Under the pieces are notes generated by a model, which had not been told where the DNA came from, made no database searches, and saw nothing but the letters and a program-made list of their open reading frames with translations. This document shows positions 9,303 through 16,676 of a stretch of DNA of 64,000 bases, in pieces. The position numbers and the translations under genes were made by a program. Origin of the DNA: an uncultured Actinomycetes bacterium (GTDB lineage Bacteria > Actinomycetota > Acidimicrobiia > Acidimicrobiales > RAAP-2); NCBI GenBank assembly GCA_903873775.1, contig CAIQPR010000050.1, forward strand, positions 1 through 64,000. The letters run 5' to 3'. The stretch's first letter is position 1. Every line of letters begins with the position of its first letter.

Positions 9303-10729
9303 CGGGCGACGTCGGGTTCGGTGACGACCGAAAAATCCTGTTGCCGCAATCCGTCGACGATGGACCGGTACACCGCGGCGACGTCGTCGCCCGCGGTGTC
9401 GGTCGCGAGAACGCGACCATCGCGAGAGAGTCCGTGGATGCCGAATCGTGGTTCGTAACTACCCCATTCGAAATTGTCAATGAGCGTCCAGTGCCAATAT
9501 CCCTGCACGTCCACACCGAGGCGTCGGGCGCGCAGCAATGCTCCGATGTTCTCTCGCAGATAGCGCTCTCGTGTCCACCCGTCGCGACGGGGCCACGAAC
9601 CACGCGCGTCGCGGCGCACGCACATGCCATTTTCGACAACCCAGACGGGCAGCCCGTCTTGACCTGCTTCTCGCACGTAGGCCAGAAACATCGCGGGGTC
9701 GGGTCGGTCGTCCCACAGTGGTCGTCCCACGCGACGCCATCGGCCTCCCGACGTGAGGTGTCCGGGCAAGGTGAGGTGCTCGGCCACGGTTGGTGCGTAG
9801 TAGTCCAGCTGGGCGACGTCGAGCACGCGCGGGGTCGCCACCTCTCGCAGAACCGCCCGGGTCGTGGGGAGCGCGGCGTCCAGAGGGATTTTCCGGGCTG
9901 CGTAGCGTCGTGCCGCCGCCTCGAGCGGTGCGTACACGCCAACACCACCGGGCACGGCGTCGTAGTGCGCGTCCCGTCGATGTTGCAGCCACGCCACGCG
10001 CTCGCTGTCGCCAATGCCGTAGTGGTGCGCGTAGAGGGTGTCAAGAATCATCCGGTCCAGCTCGTAGATCGAGAAGGAGTAGTTGTTCGTCGCCACAACG
10101 CTGTTCGGCTGACGTTCTTTGATGGCCTGGTACCCGAGCACGTGTGCGGCGAGAAGATGATCAATGGTGGTCATTGTCGCGCTCAGGTCCGAGCGACGCC
10201 CGGGCGGGAAGATGCCGTGAAGATATGTGTTGAACGAGAAGATGTTGATCTCGTTGCTCGTGATCCACGTCGTGCAGAGGTCTCCGAAGAGTTCCACGGC
10301 GGTGGCGTACCACCCCGCGAGCCGACGCCACCCGGCGTCGTCGAGCCACGGGTCACGGCCGAGCCACTCGGGATTGGTGAAGTGGTGCAGCGTGACTAGA
10401 GCGCGTAGTCCTCGTCGTTGAACCGCGGTGAGTATGTCGCGATACCGGCGAATGGCGCTCTCGTCGAGAACGCCCGGTTGGGGCTCGACCCGCGTCCATT
10501 CAATGGACAGGCGAAAACTACTGAGACCCATCGCGGTGACGAGGTCCAACTGTTGTTCGTACTCGTCCCAAAAGCGATTGGCCGCTCCGGCGCGCGCGAC
10601 GCGACCCTCGTCTTCCCAGGCGGCCCAATTGTTCCGCGGTTGTCCGACGTCGTTGTAGCCGCCCTCAATTTGAAAACCCGCCGTGGCCACGCCGAACTCG
10701 AATGTGTCGGGCCAGAGGGCGTCAGTCAT
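9299..10729 (-). CDS. Glycoside hydrolase family 1 (beta-galactosidase/glucosidase type)
   Basis: A 476-residue GH1 TIM barrel and retaining beta-glycosidase. The acid/base glutamate is E160 in TSNEIN, where GH1 enzymes normally have TxNEP, so the residue after the glutamate is Ile rather than Pro. The nucleophile is E366 in VVENGM. No signal peptide is present, so the enzyme is cytoplasmic. ATG 10729 was chosen because family similarity starts at MTDALWPDTF; the in-frame extension upstream is low-complexity and basic. Coupling to galK by a 4-base overlap argues for a beta-galactoside substrate. No transporter gene accompanies the pair. Confidence 0.85.
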   Translation of the reverse strand: MTDALWPDTFEFGVATAGFQIEGGYNDVGQPRNNWAAWEDEGRVARAGAANRFWDEYEQQLDLVTAMGLSSFRLSIEWTRVEPQPGVLDESAIRRYRDILTAVQRRGLRALVTLHHFTNPEWLGRDPWLDDAGWRRLAGWYATAVELFGDLCTTWITSNEINIFSFNTYLHGIFPPGRRSDLSATMTTIDHLLAAHVLGYQAIKERQPNSVVATNNYSFSIYELDRMILDTLYAHHYGIGDSERVAWLQHRRDAHYDAVPGGVGVYAPLEAAARRYAARKIPLDAALPTTRAVLREVATPRVLDVAQLDYYAPTVAEHLTLPGHLTSGGRWRRVGRPLWDDRPDPAMFLAYVREAGQDGLPVWVVENGMCVRRDARGSWPRRDGWTRERYLRENIGALLRARRLGVDVQGYWHWTLIDNFEWGSYEPRFGIHGLSRDGRVLATDTAGDDVAAVYRSIVDGLRQQDFSVVTEPDVAR

Positions 10730-10794
10730 CTCGGTGACACTACCGAAAGGGGTCCCTCGTCGGGGTACGCTCGCCCGTGAGCGAAGGGGGCGAC

Positions 10795-11925
10795 GTGAGC
10801 GGACCATTGTCGGGCGTAAAGATCATCGAACTGGCGGGAATCGGGCCATCGCCCTACGCCGCCATGCTCCTCGCGGACCTCGGCGCCGACATTTTGCGAC
10901 TTGAGCGCGCGAACCCCGATGCCGCAGACGACCCGTACTGGGACCTCCTGCTACGGAGTCGTTCCTCCGTGGCGGTGAACCTGAAGCACGACCTCGGTCG
11001 CGAGCTGGTGCTCGACCTCGTCGAGAGCGCAGACGCACTCATTGAGGGATTTCGGCCGGGGGTGACCGAGCGTCTCGGTCTCGGACCGAACGATGTCTGG
11101 GCCCGCAACGACAAGTTGGTGTACGGACGCATGACGGGTTGGGGACAAGAAGGCCCGCTCGCTGCTCGCGCGGGCCACGACATCAACTACATCGCCATTT
11201 CGGGCGCGCTCTGGCCGATCGGACGCGCCGGCGACCGTCCCGTGCCGCCGCTCAATCTGGTGGGCGACTTCGGCGGGGGTGGCATGCTGCTGGCCTTTGG
11301 CGTGGTGGCGGGCATCCTCAACGTCCGCAATGGCGGTTCCGGTCAGGTGGTGGACGCGGCCATGGTCGACGGGGCTTCCTCACTCATGGCCATGACGCAC
11401 TCGTTCATGAACGCAGGATTGTGGCGCGAAGAGCGGGGGGTCAATATTTTGGACACCGGCGCCCATTTTTACGAGGTCTACGAAGCCAGTGACGGCAAGT
11501 ACGTCGCCGTCGGTGCAATCGAGCGCCAGTTTTACGAGGAACTTCTGGCGGGGCTGGGTTTGTCGGGCGTAGAGCTTCCGTCCCAGATGGACCGGGACCA
11601 GTGGCCTGCCATGAAAGAGCGCTTCGCGGCGATTTTCGCCACGAAGACGCGCGACGAATGGACCACCATCTTTGACGGCACGGACGCGTGCGTCTCACCC
11701 GTGCTCTCGCCGAGTGAGGCGCGTGAGCACCCGCATAATCAACAACGTCAGACGTTCGCGAGCGGAGAACTCGCGCCGTCACCGGCGCCGCGATTTTCGC
11801 GCACGCCCGGTGAGATCTCTCGTGGGGCAACAACGCCGGGCTCGCAGACCCGTGAGGGTCTCGCGCGTTGGGGTGTGAGTAATGAACGCATCACGATGCT
11901 GCGTGATGCCGGCGCTCTGGGCTAG
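10795..11925 (+). CDS. Alpha-methylacyl-CoA racemase, CaiB/BaiF CoA-transferase family
   Basis: A 376-residue family III CoA-transferase fold protein. The block GPLAARAGHDINYIA contains the catalytic His of AMACR/MCR enzymes, and LVGDFGGGGML carries the partner Asp. These enzymes epimerise the 2-methyl centre of branched acyl-CoAs so that beta-oxidation can proceed. GTG 10795 lies 4 bases after an AAGGGGG ribosome site; an alternative GTG at 10777 lies 5 bases after a TACGCT element and would add six residues. The stop overlaps that of the convergent RAM-domain gene within a CTAG. Confidence 0.9.
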   Translation: MSGPLSGVKIIELAGIGPSPYAAMLLADLGADILRLERANPDAADDPYWDLLLRSRSSVAVNLKHDLGRELVLDLVESADALIEGFRPGVTERLGLGPNDVWARNDKLVYGRMTGWGQEGPLAARAGHDINYIAISGALWPIGRAGDRPVPPLNLVGDFGGGGMLLAFGVVAGILNVRNGGSGQVVDAAMVDGASSLMAMTHSFMNAGLWREERGVNILDTGAHFYEVYEASDGKYVAVGAIERQFYEELLAGLGLSGVELPSQMDRDQWPAMKERFAAIFATKTRDEWTTIFDGTDACVSPVLSPSEAREHPHNQQRQTFASGELAPSPAPRFSRTPGEISRGATTPGSQTREGLARWGVSNERITMLRDAGALG

Positions 11926-12158
11926 ACGTTCACCACGGGGCAGGTGAGCGTGCGGGTGATACCGGGCACCTTCTGAATGGCGCCCACGACCAAACCGCCC
12001 AGCTCGTCAACGCTCTCGGCGCTGCAGGACACAATCACGTCATAGGGGCCAGTGACTTCGTGCGCCTTCGACACACCGGGGACGGAACGCGCGGCGACGA
12101 CCACGTCGTTCGCTCTGCCAACTTCGGTCTGGATCAATATGTAGGCGTCAACGGCCAT
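11922..12158 (-). CDS. Lrp/AsnC ligand-binding (RAM) domain protein
   Basis: A 78-residue stand-alone RAM domain, the amino-acid-sensing part of Lrp/AsnC regulators without the DNA-binding half. The beta-alpha-beta pattern AYILIQTEVG, VPGVSKAHEVTGPYDVIV and VPGITRTLTCPVV is typical. Such proteins are common in actinobacteria and may bind effectors or partner full-length regulators. ATG 12158 follows a GAAGGGAAGG ribosome site. Confidence 0.88.
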   Translation of the reverse strand: MAVDAYILIQTEVGRANDVVVAARSVPGVSKAHEVTGPYDVIVSCSAESVDELGGLVVGAIQKVPGITRTLTCPVVNV

Positions 12159-12211
12159 GTGGTACCTTCCCTTCAGGTACCTCCATCATGCCCTCTCGGG
12201 CGCCGTGCGTG

Positions 12212-12448
12212 CTAGTCCTCGCGGAAGCGTCGGCCGATGTGCCACTGAAAACAGTGATCGCACCGGTAGGTGTTGAGATCAACGCCCTCGAGAGTCCACG
12301 CCAATTGCGCGGCGCTGGCGGCCTCCTGCGCCGTTCGGTACGACTTCTTCGGCGTGCCGTCACGCTTGAAATGTGACGACGATCGGCCCAGGGGGCGAGT
12401 CTCCAGGCGACGCGGGCGGCGACGTTTCACGCCGTTGACCCTAGCCAT
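12212..12448 (-). CDS. Small basic protein with CxxC knuckle
   Basis: A 78-residue very basic protein that I do not recognise. The N-terminal 20 residues are rich in Arg (KRRRPRR), the middle part is an alpha-helical segment (TAQEAASAAQLAW), and the C-terminus has CDHCFQWHIGRR, a single CxxC plus His that could be half a zinc knuckle. It could bind nucleic acid. It is divergent from the DUF3039 gene with 20 bases between starts, in a region holding an ACTAGT palindrome that could serve both promoters. Confidence 0.65.
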   Translation of the reverse strand: MARVNGVKRRRPRRLETRPLGRSSSHFKRDGTPKKSYRTAQEAASAAQLAWTLEGVDLNTYRCDHCFQWHIGRRFRED

Positions 12449-12455
12449 CGATCAC

Positions 12456-12461
12456 TAGTCT
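12456..12461 (+). promoter_or_regulatory. -10 element TAGTCT, leaderless start
   Basis: TAGTCT lies 7 bases before GTG 12469 of the DUF3039 gene, with no room for a ribosome site. Confidence 0.55.
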
Positions 12462-12468
12462 TCGGTAC

Positions 12469-12753
12469 GTGAGCATTCGCTACGACACCGAGCAGACCAC
12501 CAGCGTGACGCCCCGCGTCGATGACGGTGATCACGAACGATTTACCCACGTGGTCCTCGAGGGACTCCACCCCGAGGAAGGTGACTTCATCCCCCTCAAC
12601 AACTCGGTCGTCGAGGGCATGATCAACGCCACGCCGGTGCGCGCGTTGTGCGGGAAGGTGTGGGTGCCGGGTCGAGATCCGAAGAAGTATCCAATCTGCC
12701 CGACGTGCCGCGAATTAGCGGAGAAGATGGGGTGGTCACTCCCCGAGGGGTGA
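12469..12753 (+). CDS. DUF3039 domain protein
   Basis: A 94-residue actinobacterial protein. The C-terminal block ALCGKVWVPGRDPKKYPICP followed by a second CxxC (CPTC) matches DUF3039, and the two Cys sites suggest a bound zinc. Its function is unknown in the family. GTG 12469 follows a TAGTCT element by 7 bases. The 3' end overlaps that of the convergent dienelactone hydrolase gene by 18 bases. Confidence 0.88.
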   Translation: MSIRYDTEQTTSVTPRVDDGDHERFTHVVLEGLHPEEGDFIPLNNSVVEGMINATPVRALCGKVWVPGRDPKKYPICPTCRELAEKMGWSLPEG

Positions 12754-13557
12754 CGAGTGGGTGAGCCGATCACCAAAGAAACTCAATACCTGCTCGAGAG
12801 CGGCGTAGGTCGGTGACGTGGGGTCGTCGCCCCGGTCCTCGGTCAGAACCGAGTGAGCGCCTTTACGGTAACCCCACGGATTGCCGTCGGACGAGTCGAT
12901 CTCGACGCCAATGAAGTTCTCGCCCAGCAGGTCGCGCAGTGCGGAAAATCTCTCGGCCGGCACGAGGGGGTCGCCGGTGAAGCGCAGTCCGAGCACGCAC
13001 ACGCCCGCCGCCGCTCGCGCGGCGACCGCGGCGCGTTCGGTGGGTGAGAGACCCACGTCGCCGCGAGCGGGGGACGAGGATCGCAGCCCCACCGGCAGGC
13101 TCGGCTGGGATAAGACCGGCGCCACCACCACGGGATCAACCATCATCGCGAGAGCAAAACCCCCGGTCAGGCACATGCCCACCACACCCACGCCGGGACC
13201 ACCGGTGCGCTTGTGCTCGTGGTGCGCGAGCACCGTCAGCCACTGGGTCACCCGGGAGGGCTTCTGCGTGGCGAACATCGTGAATTCGCGACTGACGCAC
13301 GCGCGGGCCATCGCGGCGAGCGCGCGAGGCGTGGTCGGCTCGGCGCCGTCGCTACCGAAGAGATGCGGCATCGTGACCGACAGACCACGACTCGCGACTT
13401 CCCTCGCGAAAGACGCCACGAGGGGAGTGATGCCGGGGATTTCGGAGAGGACGAGAACGGTCGGACCCTCTCCTGTGCGGTACACGTCACGCGTGCGCCC
13501 GAGCGCGGTAAAGGGCTCCTTAGAAAAGCCCGCCAAGGTGTCGGCACTCGTCGTCAT
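12736..13557 (-). CDS. Dienelactone hydrolase family protein
   Basis: A 273-residue alpha/beta hydrolase. The nucleophile elbow is GMCLTGG, a cysteine nucleophile as in dienelactone hydrolase. An Asp in LRFTGDPLV and a His in KGAHSVL complete a plausible Cys-Asp-His triad. Substrates of such homologues range from lactones to esters and cannot be chosen here. ATG 13557 follows GGGGGTGG; an in-frame GTG two codons earlier is possible. Cytoplasmic, no signal peptide. Confidence 0.85.
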   Translation of the reverse strand: MTTSADTLAGFSKEPFTALGRTRDVYRTGEGPTVLVLSEIPGITPLVASFAREVASRGLSVTMPHLFGSDGAEPTTPRALAAMARACVSREFTMFATQKPSRVTQWLTVLAHHEHKRTGGPGVGVVGMCLTGGFALAMMVDPVVVAPVLSQPSLPVGLRSSSPARGDVGLSPTERAAVAARAAAGVCVLGLRFTGDPLVPAERFSALRDLLGENFIGVEIDSSDGNPWGYRKGAHSVLTEDRGDDPTSPTYAALEQVLSFFGDRLTHSSPLGE

Positions 13558-13597
13558 TTCCACCCCCCGTGGCGCGTCTTCGTCGAGACGTGACCCG

Positions 13598-13603
13598 TAG
13601 GCT
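13598..13603 (+). promoter_or_regulatory. -10 element TAGGCT
   Basis: TAGGCT lies 10 bases before ATG 13614, which would leave at most a very short leader for the FMN reductase gene. Confidence 0.45.
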
Positions 13604-13613
13604 ACCCAGAATT

Positions 13614-14225
13614 ATGGCCAAATCTATTGTGTTTCTCTCGGGTTCCCTTCGCGAAGGGTCCTTTAATACACGCCTCGCGCGCATTGCTGCTCGGTCGTTG
13701 CCAGAGGGGTACGACGCCGTGTTTTTCGACCTCAAGGGCATTCCGCCCTACAACGCTGACGAGGATGGGGACAATTCGCCGGCGGACGTCGTCGAACTTC
13801 GACGACTGATTCATGATGCGGCCGGGGTGTTTTGGGCGACGCCGGAATATAACTACGCGGTGCCGGGCATCGTAAAGAACGTCATTGACTGGATCAGCCG
13901 ACCGATCTTTCCGCAGAATTGTTTGGTGGGTAAGCCGATGAATGCGGCCGTCGCCACGATTTCCACGACGAACGGCGCTCGCGCGCTCTCGGAGCTGAAG
14001 CGGATGTGGAATACCTCAGGGGGATTCAGTGTCCCGCTGCCCGATTGCGTGATCACTATGGCCGGCACCAAGTTCTCCGAGGCTGACGGTGTCGACGAGC
14101 TCGACGCGACCTCGGCCAAGATGGTGGCGCTCGCCGTTGCGTGCCTCGTGCGCGTGTGCGAGACCAACGCGCCAGAGACCCTCGCCGCGAATTGGCAGGC
14201 GTATGTCAAGGCTTTGTCGTCGTGA
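13614..14225 (+). CDS. NADPH-dependent FMN reductase family protein
   Basis: A 203-residue flavodoxin-fold reductase. The FMN phosphate loop is SGSLREGSFNTRLA at the N-terminus, and TPEYNYAVPGIVKNVIDW around residue 80 is the family's second FMN motif. Such enzymes reduce FMN, quinones or azo/nitro compounds with NADPH. ATG 13614 was preferred over an upstream GTG because it fits the family start and sits just after a TAGGCT element. Its stop overlaps the GTG of the next gene (GTGA). Confidence 0.9.
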   Translation: MAKSIVFLSGSLREGSFNTRLARIAARSLPEGYDAVFFDLKGIPPYNADEDGDNSPADVVELRRLIHDAAGVFWATPEYNYAVPGIVKNVIDWISRPIFPQNCLVGKPMNAAVATISTTNGARALSELKRMWNTSGGFSVPLPDCVITMAGTKFSEADGVDELDATSAKMVALAVACLVRVCETNAPETLAANWQAYVKALSS

Positions 14226-14917
14226 CCCACGCACTGGTGATTCGTCATCACGTCGAAGACGACGCCGGGCTCATTGGGGATGCCTTCAGCGCGCGCGGGT
14301 GGTCGATGTCGACGGTGATGTTTGATCGCGAGCACCCGACGCCGGCGCTCGACGACGTGGACGCTCTGGTGATTCTTGGCTCCAATGCGGCGGTGTACGA
14401 CCCCGAGGTGCGCGCGGCGTGGTTCGAGCGCGAACTCGATCTCCTCGCAGACGCGCACGCACGTGGTCTACCGATTCTGGGGATTTGCTTCGGGGCCCAG
14501 GCGCTCTGCGAACTCGCCGGAGGCGCCGTGAACAAGGCGGCGGTGGGTGAGAGCGGATGGCACACCATCGATGTGGTGGCGGGACGTGATCTCCCCGCGG
14601 GTCCGTGGTTTGAATACCACGGCGATGAGTGTCAACTCCCGCCCACGGCGACCGTGTGGGCCACATCTCCGGCCGCCGTGCAGGCCTTTACGTGGGGTCC
14701 CCACCTCGGCGTCCAATTCCACCCCGAGGTTGACGCCGAGCAATTGGAGCGTTGGTTCGACAGCGAAAATGGTGCACCCCGCGCCCACGATGATCGTCAG
14801 CTGGAATTTCTCCGACAGGCGAGAGACCTTGCGTCCGAGGCTCGACACCGTGCCGACGTCCTGGTCGGGCTCTTTCTCGACCATGCGGAGACCGCGATCT
14901 CAGAGGTCACGCAGTAA
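14222..14917 (+). CDS. Class I glutamine amidotransferase-like protein
   Basis: A 231-residue class I amidotransferase domain, similar to the GuaA glutaminase domain. The catalytic Cys is in GICFGAQAL and the His-x-Glu pair in FHPEVD, so the triad is complete. No synthetase domain is attached. Such stand-alone proteins may remove the gamma-glutamyl group or supply ammonia to an unknown partner. The GTG at 14222 overlaps the previous stop; an upstream in-frame start at 14141 lies inside the reductase gene and was rejected. It overlaps the end of recD by 11 bases. Confidence 0.85.
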   Translation: MTHALVIRHHVEDDAGLIGDAFSARGWSMSTVMFDREHPTPALDDVDALVILGSNAAVYDPEVRAAWFERELDLLADAHARGLPILGICFGAQALCELAGGAVNKAAVGESGWHTIDVVAGRDLPAGPWFEYHGDECQLPPTATVWATSPAAVQAFTWGPHLGVQFHPEVDAEQLERWFDSENGAPRAHDDRQLEFLRQARDLASEARHRADVLVGLFLDHAETAISEVTQ

Positions 14918-16676
14918 GGGCCGCGCAGCGCTCCCGTAGCGCACTGACGCGCGAAATTCGACGGGACAACGCCGCGTCAATGACGGCCGGAGGACCGACG
15001 AGACGTACGGTACGTCGGGCCCGCGTGACGGCGGTGTAGAGCAATTCTCGGGTCAGAAGAGGCATGTCGTAGTCGGGCAGAGACACAATCACGTGGTCGT
15101 ATTCCGACCCCTGACTCTTGTGAATTGTGATCGCCCACGCGGACTCCACATCAACCAGTTGACTGCTCGCGCGTTGACGAGGTGCTTCCCGAGGACCAAA
15201 GACGGCCAAGGTGGTGTCTCCTTCTCGAATCACGACCCCCACGTCACCATTCGCGAGCGGCCCGCTGAGTGTCGAGGGTTCATTTCGCGTCACCAGAAGA
15301 GGCGTACCCGGAGCGGTCGGGCTCTCGCTGAGGGTTCCCTGTGCTCGCCACCACGCCACAGAACCCACACCACGCCTGGTCGCACAGAGGACAACCATGT
15401 GGGTGAGGATGTCGAGGGCGTTGAGAGGCTGCTCACTCGTGGCGGCGTCGTGCAGTGCCGCGGCGTGTGCTGCGAGTTCGTGGAGGCCCGCGTCCCGCGT
15501 GTTGTCGATGGTGAGCGCCCCCTCCTCACCCGCCACGGCGAGAAGAGCGGCGGCGTCCCCCGCGTTGATGGCCGACGCCGCTCGCACCACCGTCGAGTCG
15601 CTGCGGAAATTGCGCGTGAGACGAATGACGAGACCGGCGAGCGGGCCGTCGTCGCACGCGTCAACGATGTCACGCAGCACCGCGCCGACATTCACCGAGG
15701 CCAATTGGTCGGGATCCCCCACAAGCAGAATGCGCGTGGACGGCGAACACGCCGCCAACAAGGCATCGAGAATGCCCAACTCCATCATGGAGACTTCGTC
15801 CACGATGAGGAGGTCGTCGAGGATGTCGACGGCGGGGACGTCGCTGTCTGGTCGCAGGCCGAGTAAGCGGTGCACGGAGCCACTGCGCGCGCTCACCTCC
15901 AGTGCGTCGCTCACCGGGCCAATCTGTTGGTTGATCGCGTCCCGTAGTCGCACGGCGGCCTTGGCCGTCGGAGCGGCGACCGCGACACGGACACGTTGAT
16001 CGTGGGCCTGGGCCAACGCGCCAAGGTCCGCCAGCACGCGGCCGACCGCCGTGGTCTTACCCGTTCCCGGCCCTCCCGTCACGACGGTGATGCGGCGAGA
16101 GGCCAGCGACTGGGCCACGGCGGCGGCCGGCGAGTCGCTCGTGTCCCTGGAGGCATTGTCCGCTAGAAGGTCCAGCACGGAGGGGTCGGGCGTGTCGTGC
16201 ATGGCCAGCAGAGTGGTGGCCACGCGCCATTCGGCGAGCGCGAGTCGACGGATGTGGCAAAAGCGCGGGGCGTCACCGCTCAGCGACACCACGAGTGGAG
16301 GGCCGACCGGTTCGATGGTGGCGTCGAGCGGCTGGCGCTGCACGAGCGCGTCGAGCAGCGACGACCGGTCGACCCACACCGCGGAGAGTTCGGCGGCGCT
16401 CGGAAAGGCATCCCGTGACGCGTCAAGAAGCTGGTCACGCAGTAGTTGTTCGAGATGCGGCGGCGTGAGGGCCAGAGCGGCGTGGTCGAGTCGGAGCGAC
16501 TTGGCCAGAAGCAACAGGGCGCTCACGCCAATGTCGTCCTTGGACGTCAGTGGGAGAACGCCCTCTCGTGCGCGCCCCGCGGTGCGCACGAGGGACTCGA
16601 CAAGGAATCGGTCGACCTCGGTGAATGCGTCGGCCCATTCGGGGTGGGCGGTCCAACGAGGTCCTAACTCGTTCAT
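14907..16676 (-). CDS. recD: Exodeoxyribonuclease V alpha subunit RecD
   Basis: A 589-residue SF1B helicase. Walker A is GGPGTGKTT (Lys 207), Walker B is LLIVDEVSMM, and the C-terminal TIHKSQGSEYDHVIV block is helicase motif V/VI. RecD is the fast 5'-3' motor of RecBCD, which resects double-strand ends and produces recombinogenic 3' tails. The ATG at 16676 overlaps the recB stop (ATGA); an upstream in-frame start lies within recB. Confidence 0.93.
   Translation of the reverse strand: MNELGPRWTAHPEWADAFTEVDRFLVESLVRTAGRAREGVLPLTSKDDIGVSALLLLAKSLRLDHAALALTPPHLEQLLRDQLLDASRDAFPSAAELSAVWVDRSSLLDALVQRQPLDATIEPVGPPLVVSLSGDAPRFCHIRRLALAEWRVATTLLAMHDTPDPSVLDLLADNASRDTSDSPAAAVAQSLASRRITVVTGGPGTGKTTAVGRVLADLGALAQAHDQRVRVAVAAPTAKAAVRLRDAINQQIGPVSDALEVSARSGSVHRLLGLRPDSDVPAVDILDDLLIVDEVSMMELGILDALLAACSPSTRILLVGDPDQLASVNVGAVLRDIVDACDDGPLAGLVIRLTRNFRSDSTVVRAASAINAGDAAALLAVAGEEGALTIDNTRDAGLHELAAHAAALHDAATSEQPLNALDILTHMVVLCATRRGVGSVAWWRAQGTLSESPTAPGTPLLVTRNEPSTLSGPLANGDVGVVIREGDTTLAVFGPREAPRQRASSQLVDVESAWAITIHKSQGSEYDHVIVSLPDYDMPLLTRELLYTAVTRARRTVRLVGPPAVIDAALSRRISRVSALRERCAALTA

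Noticed and set aside
9341-10399. Open frame of 352 codons on the plus strand
   Set aside because: It is antisense to the GH1 gene, which has both catalytic glutamates.
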